From positions 3,968,001 through 4,032,000 of the forward strand of contig OY744463.1 in the NCBI GenBank assembly GCA_963556145.1: a DNA stretch of 64,000 bases, written 5' to 3'. The notes beneath the pieces were generated by a model. That model ran no database searches, had not been told where the DNA came from, and saw only the letters and a program-made list of their open reading frames with translations. This document shows positions 55,977 to 64,000 of the stretch, piece after piece. Source of the stretch: Hygrocybe punicea. Taxonomy: Eukaryota > Basidiomycota > Agaricomycetes > Agaricales > Hygrophoraceae. Each line of letters starts with the position of its first letter. Within the stretch, counting starts at the first letter, position 1. A program made the position numbers and the translations under genes.

Positions 55977-56766
55977 AATACTGGGTTGAGATGATATACG
56001 AGAAAACGTCTATAGACTACAGATTGAAATTACACAGAAATGATTGTAATTACACAGAAAAGATCAGGCTCTCAGGATTCGTGCTACATCTGATGTTACA
56101 CTACATTTGAATGCTCTCCTGATCATACTATTTGCCTGTCTCTGCAGTGAATGCCAGAAAATACTGTTCAAGATATTTTCAGCGGGCCAATCCAATATGA
56201 ATAACAATGCTAAGTCCTGAAACAACATCTACATAGCTAACTTAACAATATTCTGCTTGTCCAATAGGCATTCATTCATGTGTATCAACTACAATAGGTG
56301 AATATTGTTATGTCTATCATTTATAACCCATATAAAGTATAATTCCAACATTAGCATTCCTCTTGATATTCACATTGATGGCACTAGATGACATATCAAA
56401 GATCAGAATAATAATATTTATTTACAGCAAATCCAACGGATTTCTCTTGACATGCCCTTGCATGAGATAGTTGAGAAAAATTTCACTGAGATGGTTGAAA
56501 ACACTTCAAACCTACCAAATATCGCTCGACATGCATTTGTCAAGCTAAATCTTGATTCACCATACTTTACCTATTATAAGCACATTACCTGTTATGTTAT
56601 TGTCACGTGACCTGGTTCCGATCATTATATAGTCAGCAACTTTAACTTAAACTTGCATAACACACTTCCTCGTGACCAACTCCAGCAACAAATACCCGTA
56701 TCTGGTACCTTTCATAGTTCACATTATCAAATCATTTACACACCTTCATTTCTGTAGTTTTGAAAT
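55977..56766. other. Upstream region of A2
   Basis: AT-rich. Holds the A2 promoter elements TCACGTGA (56603) and TATATAG (about 56626). Nothing else is recognised. Confidence 0.4.
56603..56610. promoter_or_regulatory. TCACGTGA motif upstream of A2
   Basis: Lies 164 bases upstream of the A2 ATG, followed by TTCCGA and then TTATATAG. A1 shows the same order at 166 bases. Confidence 0.5.
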
Positions 56767-58552
56767 ATGCCTAGAGCTCAGGAATTTGGCTATGAAGTTT
56801 GCGCCCATATCTGTCCAGGACGAAAATGCACATCAGTACAGACACAAACCATCCTTTGGAACAAAGAAGGGGGCTCCTGTCAGCGACATTGTGGATCAGC
56901 ATTGAAACACCTGAATTGTATCTCATCTGGAATCTGCCCACAGTCTGTGTGTCTTGGCCGGAGGTTCATAGAGAACTCTCAAGGCGTCCAAAATCCTACG
57001 GATGAGGAGCGTTCGCTATTGCCACCATCCCGCTCACCGTCTCCCTCCGATGTCAAAATGGATTATACCCCAATGAATACAATAGCGCCAACTGCAAACG
57101 ACAACCGAGTCTTCCGAATTATCTTGGTTCTTGATCCTACGACATGCGTTGTTAGCAAAGCTGCCACAACAAACGACCTGGCGTTTGTTACAACCACAAT
57201 ATCAAAGAAGGAATACGATACCGTTTCACACCTTGAAGGGTTTATACATAGCATCAAGAACCACAAGTCTCATTATGGGGTTTGCATTCAGGAATGGGTA
57301 TGTACTCTGCCTTGGTGATCTACATAAGTTTATATGTGATGCAATCCATAATTAATAGGTTTATGTGGCCATGCGAATGCAGCATTGGCAATGCGATGAT
57401 CCCAGTACACCAGCACAACGATTCCAGGTTAAATACATGTTTTGGCCAGAATTTCATCGTGCGATGCTCCAATACAATCGAAAAAACGAAACATGGGAAA
57501 AGTTCAAATCAGCCGATTGTGTCTTTGGTGGTGTCGACATGGGAATGTCATACATGTGAGGGTTTAAATAATTGCCATCTGGTCTTTGATTGATGGAAGA
57601 GTTTATAGCGGTAATCAATATGGTATAACGCTGGAAAATGTGTCAAACTTCTTGGCTGGAATCGAGGAGCTTTGTGGAATGGTCCATGTGTGGCCACCAC
57701 CGAAACAAATGAATACCGTTCATCTGAAATGGACGCAGATGCAGAACCTGCTCCACATAGCCCTTACGAAGACAAACACAATACGCCCGCAAGCGAGGTT
57801 GTTGATGGATGGAGAACCATTTCTGGCAAATATTGTGTTGAAAAGAACGCATAGCGACACCGGCCACCACGTTTTATTCCCGGGTGATCCAAGACGTAAT
57901 TGGGATTATATGCGTCAGAATAGTGAGGTGCCCGGTTCACGTTGGTTCGGTCAAACCTACGTTGAGCCGCTAGCCAAAATTGGAGAATGGCGGGTGTTTT
58001 TGGTGGGTGGAAGGGTCATCTATATGGTCCACACACATTGCAACAAGGAAACGAAATCATGGAAGTGGGACATTGTGACAACATTTTATACGTTGGAGGA
58101 ATTGAGGTCAGTACAAACGCCCTCACACCATAAACCTTAATCCCTCATCTCGTTTAAGATCGTTCCAATCACAAGGGATTTTGTTGAAAACAGATGTCTG
58201 CAATCCGGACCAAGGCTCCATTGCGATTCGAGACCAAGGCAAACAACAATTCTTCGACTTCGTTCGAAGCACATACGAGGGCCTATATGCTATTGAGTCA
58301 AGCATGATTGGTGGAAAGCCTTCAATGAGTGTATTTTGTCGGATAGACATCTCACTCATTGTTGATTCACAAACCAACCATGTTTGCTATTTTGTGAACA
58401 AGGTTGAAAGGTATCATACCACAAGCTTGTGGTCCAACATGAAGCAAGGTGCGAAGTCTGTTCGTGCTCCACTTGGATCTTTTGCGGACACGTTTTCGAG
58501 TGTATTCTACAAGTACCTTGTAGACATTACAAATCCATATCTGTATCTTTAA
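56767..58552 (+). CDS. Family A gene, copy 2, intact; possible ATP-grasp-like protein
   Basis: Exons 56767-57297, 57359-57555, 57609-58106 and 58159-58552 total 540 codons with no internal stop (539 residues). The N-terminal Cys-rich block (CAHICPGRKC, SCQRHCGS, GICPQSVCLG) contains at least eight Cys/His and may bind zinc. A Ser/Pro/Asp linker follows, then DPTTCVVSKAATTNDLAFVT. The central exons hold FGGVDMGMSYIG, WPPPKQMNTVHLKW, NIVLKRTHSDTGHHVLFPG and EWRVFLVGGRVIYMVHT. The last exon holds CRIDISLIVDS and YFVNKVERY. The motif order resembles ATP-grasp ligases, but the NEVE of A1 reads NKVE here, so activity is doubtful. Best-preserved member of the cassette. Confidence 0.72.
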
Positions 58553-58651
58553 ATATGTCACTAACCACGATTTAATCGAACATTATTGCATTGGTTGTAT
58601 TTATTGTCTTGTCCACTGGCCGTAAGGAAATTCCGCAACCATATTTGATGC

Positions 58652-59298
58652 ATGGGCCTGACATTGGTTGTATTGATTCTCTTGCACACTGGCCATAACT
58701 CAATTATACAATTATCTACAGCATATTCGACAGATGTCGATGACATTTCTTGTATTTATTTAAATTTTGTGACTGAGAAACCTCTGCCAAACGGTTGATG
58801 AACAGATCAAACGCCGTTCGTCAGGGGTCTGGGAGCTGTGACACATTTTGTTTTCCTACAAACTACCGTACAACAGTTGTACGACCCACTACAGCATATT
58901 TGACACATGGCCATGACATTGGTTAGGTTGATTATCTTGCCCACTGGCCATAATAAAATTCCACAGCCATCTACACTATGGCTGTGGAATTCTTTTATGG
59001 GCAGTGGGTAAAGAGAATCAACACAACCAACATCAAGCCCATGTGTCAAATATGCTGTAAACGATCGTACAACTGTTGTATGGTAGTTTGTAGGAAAATA
59101 AAATGTGTCACAGCTCCCAGACCCCTGACAGACGGCGTTCGATCAGTTCGTCAGCCATTCGGCAGAGGTTTCCCAGTCACAAAAAATGAAATAAATACAA
59201 GAAATATCTTCAACATCTGTCAAAAACGCTGTAGATAATTGTATAATTGAGTTATGGCCAGTGCGCAAGAGAATCAATACAACCAATGTCAGGCCCAT
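58652..59298. repeat. 647-bp near-perfect palindrome
   Basis: Left arm 58652-58970 and right arm 58978-59298 are inverted copies around the 7-base centre CTACACT; CCACAGCCAT faces ATGGCTGTGG. The arms stay collinear to ATGGGCCTGACATTGG / CCAATGTCAGGCCCAT at the outer edge. Each arm holds smaller tandem pieces (ACTGGCCATAA phrases) and a short NCCGTTCG-type remnant. It is probably a foldback transposon or a product of palindromic duplication. Confidence 0.85.
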
Positions 59299-59612
59299 AG
59301 TCTGGTTTGGTCAGACTGACATTGAGTCACTCGTCTTTTTTGCTGAGTGGAAAAGACATGTCCACACATATTGCCACCAGGACACAACTCATGGATGTTG
59401 TACATTGTCAGAACAATTTTGGATGACTTGAGGTAAGTGCACATGCCCTCATACCATGAATCTTAATAATACCTCATGCTATCCAAGATGATTCAAAACA
59501 CAGGGGATTCTGTTGAAGACAGATGTTTCCAAGCTGCACGAAGCTTGATTGCAATTCAAGATCATAACAAACAAAAATTCTTCAACTTCATTCAGGGCAC
59601 ATCAGCATCATG
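59299..59612 (+). pseudogene. Family A fragment (copy 3)
   Basis: Starting right after the palindrome, GGTTTGGTCAGACTGACATTGAG matches the A2 stretch that encodes WFGQTYVEP. The match continues through the GACTTGAGGTAAGT exon-intron junction and into the last exon (GGGATTCTGTTGAAGACAGATG). It breaks off near 59612. Frame is lost by small deletions. A dead partial duplicate lying 747 bases beyond A2. Confidence 0.65.
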
Positions 59613-59741
59613 TGAGTGTCAGACTTTGTTACTATTTTATATTTCTGAATACACTTCTTTACCAAACAACTTGTGAGAGTGGAGCTCATTCACAATTCCA
59701 AGATTGGCAGCTCTGATCAGACATTCTCACCATTACAAATT

Positions 59742-59958
59742 TGGCTCCGACCTTATTGTTCACACTGATTAGGACAATAAGTTCTCACAGTTACAAGAGG
59801 GAGAAGGTCACACGGTTTCATAATTATTCCCAGGGATTCGAATTTGTTCCCACAGTTAGTTAAATTTATTCCCACGGTAAGGCGAATTGGCGTTTGTGGC
59901 GTTTTCGACCCTGAACTGAAAACTGACCATATACAAAATGATTCCCTTATAGGGACTC
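59742..59958. repeat. Dispersed repeat R, copy 2, abutting the Helitron fragment
   Basis: Collinear with 52178-52395. Its end GGGACTC is joined directly to Helitron coding sequence that begins GTAACTATCAATGATTAC at 59959. Confidence 0.6.
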
Positions 59959-62705
59959 GTAACTATCAATGATTACAAGTTGAACACTGACCAAAAGAGA
60001 GCATTTCATATCATTGCCAATCACTCTACCTTGATTAACAGTTCTGATAAGCTACGCATGTATCTTGGTGGGATGGCAGGCACAGGGAAATCACAAGTCA
60101 TCAAAGCATTGACTAGTTTCTTTGGTAAACACAACGAAAATCATTGGTTTGTGGTTCTTGCACCAACTGGTGGTGCTGCTGCCCTTGTCAATGGATCTAC
60201 ATATCACTCAATTCTGGGAATTAATCATGGGGGTTCATCTCGTTCCCTTGCACAAGTCTGTGCCAATCTTGATGGTGTGGATTACATTTTCATTGATGAG
60301 GTGTCAATGTTATCTTGCAGAGATATGTACAAAATCAGTGCTCAGTGTGCAAAAGCATGTGGTGTTTATGATGAACCCTTTGGTGGCATTAATATGATAT
60401 TTGCAGGAGATTTTGGCCAACTTCCACCAGCTATGAGTGGTGCTCCTTTGTACTCCGGAACCGTTGGTGTCCAAATCAATTCCAGTCAAACTATAGCAAA
60501 TCAGGAAGCTGCTATAGGCAAAGCTCTTTGGCATCAGATTACAACAGTTGTTATATTACGTGAAAATATGAGACAAACCAATCAGTCAAAAGAAGATGTC
60601 CAACTGAGACAGGCGTTGGAAAACATGAGATACAAAGCATGTACTCAAGAAGATATTGCATTTCTTCGTACCCGCATCGCAGGAAAAGGTCCAAATGATC
60701 CAAAATTAGCCCTAAAGAAATTCAGGAATGTATCAGTTGTAACTGCATTGAATGCACAAAAAGACAAAATCAATGAACTTGGTATTCAACGTTTTGCTGC
60801 TGAAAATAAAAGACCATTAACATCATTCTATTCCATAGACAGATGGAATGATCCTACTAATTCCAATAGCAAAAGAAAATCTCATCACATGTCAACAATT
60901 TTGGATCCTATTCGACACACAAAGATATTGGAACCTTCACTCCAAAAGCTACTTTGGAGCCAACCACATGCATCATCCTCTGAGCATATACCAGGAAGAT
61001 TGGACTTATGTGTAGGCATGCCAGTGATGCTGAGAAACAATGATGCAACGGAGTGCTGCATTACCAAAGGAGCAGAGGGCATGGTTGTGGGTTGGCAGAG
61101 TGCAATAGGTCCAGAACAACAAACTGTACTGGACACTTTATTTGTCAGATTATTGAATCCTCCAAAAAAAATTAACATAGAAGGACTTCCTGAAAATGTT
61201 GTGCCGATTACAAAACATGTCACTTCCACCATGTGCTCATTACCCAATGATGATGTGATATCTTTGTCAAGAGAACAAGTGTTGGTACTACCTAATTTTG
61301 CAATGACTGATTATGCATGTCAAGGACGTACCCTAACAATGTGGTCGACCTCAGTAGTTGTAGAAACCACCAATCCTACTATACTTGCTTATCAAGAAGT
61401 GCATCTGCAGCAGGAACTATCATCATGCAAGGCTTTGATCCTAAAGTAATTACAGGTGGTGCTTCTGGATATCTCAGGCAAGAATTCAGAGAATTAGAAC
61501 TGCTTGATGAGATTACCAAACTGAAATATCAAGGACTCTTACCAGACCATGTCAAGGGAGATCAGCGAAATTCTATCATTGATCAATTTAGAAAATGGAA
61601 AGGAAAGTCATATATTCCAAAAAACATTCATCATGCTATTGCATGGAAAGCCATGGAGCAACTAAATCAATACACAACACAGCCCTCTCCATGGCAATTA
61701 ATTAAACCTATGAACAAAAATCAAAAGGCAGATTACAGAAACCTCAACTTTGTTCCTGCAAAAGGAACTGTTCCAATCACTGTCACTCATAAAAATTCCA
61801 CAGCCAATGTATTGCAAAATAAAAAACGAAAATTACAACAAGTTGTAAGTTCATCTTCCATAGTGAAAAAAAGACAAAAAACAAGTACTATTGAATTAAA
61901 TGAACCAAAAGGGTTTATATAGGATGCGCAAGATTGGAGCTGTGCTTATGATTCACTCTTTACAATATTACTAGCAATATGGAATGAAGATCCATCAAGT
62001 TGGAAAAAAAGATTCAATAGCATCAATGAAATATTAAAGATTTTGAGCTTAGGATTCAAACGATCCAAGAATCACACAACAGATTTAGAAACAGTTAGAA
62101 ATACAATCAGACATTTATTGCATCAAGATAAACCCGAAATATTTCCTTATGGTCAAGTTGGCATTGCCATAAGTGATTTGGCCCATTATATAATGAAAGC
62201 AAATGAACCAATGACTTCAACTTGTCTTAAATGTATCAATTGTGAAAACATAACCATTCTGGAAAATGATAGATGTGACGCCATCTTTCATTGTTCATAT
62301 TCATTTTCTGGAACAATCTCAACATGTCTTGCTCAAATCATAGTTAATAGACAACGGCACAAATGTCAATTGTGTTGGGGAGAGATTACTAAATTTATTG
62401 CATTTAACAAAATTCCACCTCTAATCATGTTTACAGTTGACTCTATTGAGAATTTAATAATTAGTCAAGTTATAAACTTGTCAATTGATGACATATCCAC
62501 TGCTTACACATTGAGAGGAATTGTGTACTTTGGTGATGCACATTTTACTGCCTGCATATTCATCAACAGTATGGTATGGTTTCATGATGGTATATCAACC
62601 AGATCAATTTGTATTAATGAAGGTGATATAGATGACTTTTCAAATATTAAGTTATTGTCATGTAATGGTAATAATGCTGTACTGTTTATATATGCTCAAT
62701 CTTAA
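59959..62705 (+). pseudogene. Helitron helicase / USP-like protease, truncated and frameshifted
   Basis: The PIF1 helicase begins mid-protein (INDYKLNTDQKRAFHII) with GMAGTGKS, IFIDEVSM and GDFGQLPPA. A 4-base deletion near 61331 shifts the frame within the segment after CQGRT; the original frame continues in 61317-61922. The TAG at 61920-61922 is the same as in copy 2, and the protease-like segment stays open to 62705. The Rep nuclease and N-terminus are absent, so this copy cannot move itself. Confidence 0.85.
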
Positions 62706-62774
62706 CATTTGTTCTCTTGCTAAAAAGAGGGATGAGTAACATGCCATGCAAAGCAATGGCCCACACCCCACTAG
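59959..62774 (+). mobile_element. Helitron copy 3, 5'-truncated
   Basis: Plus-strand copy holding only the helicase and protease-like parts. It ends in the Helitron 3' hairpin and CTAG at 62771-62774, followed by T. It is 2816 bases against 2820 for the matching part of copy 2 (32828-35647). The difference is accounted for by one 4-base deletion. Confidence 0.88.
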
Positions 62775-63193
62775 TGATATTTCATGGCCAAAAATGCAAG
62801 TTTGATTGGGTTGTAGTCGGGTGAATATGGTGGCAGGAATTCATAGCATACACCACTAAAATCATATAAGTACATGTCAAAGAATATTACAGTGACTCAC
62901 CATGATTCAATGAGGTCCAAAAGCTCATCATTCTTGTGGATGTGGCAATTATCCATTACAATCATGGAATTTGGCTCCAGAAATGGGCGCATCTGGTCCA
63001 GGAGACGTTGGATGAAGATTGAAAACAATTTGGCATCAAATGAGCCTTCAACAACGTTGCAATGAATAAATCCATCGTTGAGAGAAAGTACTGGTAAATT
63101 GAGTAACTGCATCAATGTCAGCATATCATCATACAGGTAGTTTGTTTGTTTGTTGTACTTTGTAGATGTGGGTTTGGGGTGGCTTCGGAACAA
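62775..63193 (-). pseudogene. Tc1/mariner-type DDE transposase fragment, interrupted by Helitron copy 3
   Basis: Minus-strand frame 63193-62897 gives VLSLNDGFIHCNVVEGSFDAK and NSMIVMDNCHIHKNDELLDL, the second-Asp block (VMDN) of DDE_3-type transposases. A GT-AG intron follows (GTGAGTCAC to TTTTAG), and then a short exon reads CYEFLPPYSPDYNPIKLAF, the PYSPDYNP block that precedes the third acidic residue. The frame is cut at 62775 by the Helitron 3' end. The catalytic third acid is not visible. The N-terminus is also missing or in unread exons upstream. Confidence 0.72.
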
Positions 63194-64000
63194 TATAAAG
63201 AAGATCCTAACCTGAGGGGTGTCAGCGTAGAAGTGACTGTGGATAATCAGTGTTGGGGATAGTAGTAAAAGGAAGGGAATGTAAGTAAAAGTAAAGCCGC
63301 CATGTAAAACTGGACAAGTAACGATGAATCCGGTGATGAACTAAAAAGGAATAAATAACAATGAACCTGACAATGCCGACGATGTCGGGTACAGTGGGTT
63401 GGGTTGGGTTGGGTTGGGTCAGAAATGATGAATGAATGATGGAACAATAATGAAGATGATGAAGTGAACTATAAAAAGCTAAGGGTCTACGAGGACGAGC
63501 ATTTTAAGGGATTAAAACGTGAATCTGACTATAAGAAAATGGGGACCAAGGGTATCTCTTCTTGTACGGTCGTCGGGGACCGTTTTTATAGTACATGTGT
63601 ATGTAGTCTACTTTCAGACATGTCTATTTTGGCCGATAGAAACTACAAAGAGAAGATGGAATGGGGATGTGGAAAGGGGGGTTGCAATGCGACATAGACA
63701 GAAAAATGGAGGGGAAAAGGAATATCCAAGAAAAAGATCTGAAATCTCACATATATCTCCAAAGGGATGAGGGGATGGGTATATAAGGCAAGTCCAAAGT
63801 CGGGGATCGAGTCCGATGAGATCTGTCTCCTATTATTAGAACTCCGGGGCTTCTGATGCTGCCAGATTTGGTCCAAAAGCGGCCATCACAAAGCGGCATG
63901 TGTCAGGTCACGTTGGTCACATTGGGTCACATCACGTCAGGTTACGTCGGGTTGGAATAGGAATCGTTTGGAGGCATCGGGTTCGTCTGGATTTGTGAGA
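63194..64000. other. Right-edge DNA, no gene recognised
   Basis: Contains GGGTTGGGTTGGGTTGGGT at about 63397-63419, a short telomere-like but interstitial run. GTCAC/GGTCACATTGGGTCACATCACGTC repeats lie at 63905-63950. Short open frames here lack motifs. Confidence 0.4.

Noticed and set aside
63397..63419. Possible telomere repeat (GGGTTGGGTTGGGTT)
   Set aside because: Only about four units of GGGTT, interstitial, and not the fungal TTAGGG form.
1..64000. CRISPR array, bacterial operon or tRNA/rRNA genes
   Set aside because: Repeats present are tandem minisatellites or foldbacks without unique spacers. Gene structure is eukaryotic with short introns. No tRNA cloverleaf or rRNA sequence was recognised by eye.

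Overview
The window looks like a transposon-rich, gene-poor stretch of an Agaricomycete (mushroom-forming basidiomycete) nuclear genome. The grounds are short introns of about 45-65 bp, a 17-exon permease gene, Ty1/Copia remnants, non-autonomous hAT elements with 8-bp target duplications, and three copies of a fungal Helitron. The species cannot be named from the sequence. No rRNA, tRNA, CRISPR array or bacterial-type operon was seen.

Layout. 1-3640: low-complexity and minisatellite DNA with a weak gag-like remnant. 3641-5836: a compact LTR-flanked element (LTRs of 149 and 161 bp, 4-bp target duplication ACGG) that encodes one non-pol protein. 6040-7870: a decayed, rearranged Copia element on the minus strand. 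8100-10763: the clearest host gene, a phosphate/glycerophosphoinositol-type MFS permease whose 17 exons add up to exactly 500 codons, with a CACGTG site upstream. 11610-17000: two non-autonomous hAT elements (600 and 1222 bp) among small genes of unknown function. One of these has a CCHC zinc knuckle. 17206-25184: Helitron copy 1, broken. 26182-32691: cassette 1 (families B, E, C). 32828-40703: Helitron copy 2, nearly complete. 41696-58552: cassette 2 (families B, A, C, D, D, E, A). 58652-59298: a 647-bp palindrome. 59959-62774: Helitron copy 3, 5'-truncated, ending inside a Tc1/mariner-type DDE gene. 63194-64000: nothing firm.

How the parts relate. The Helitron protein joins a cysteine-rich/DUF6570-like N-terminus, an HUH-Y2 Rep nuclease and a PIF1-type helicase. 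It ends in a ubiquitin-specific-protease-like domain. Copies 2 and 3 share the same in-frame TAG between helicase and protease. Between and beside the Helitrons lie five intron-containing families of unknown function, labelled A to E here. Each is present at least twice, with conserved exon phases. A2, D2, E1 and E2 are fully open. A1, B1 and C1 each carry one stop that reads as CGA changed to TGA relative to the paralogue. A TCAC(G/C)TGA-type motif sits 100-166 bp upstream of several of these genes. This recurring A-E cassette is the best candidate for an undescribed system, but its function cannot be read from sequence alone.
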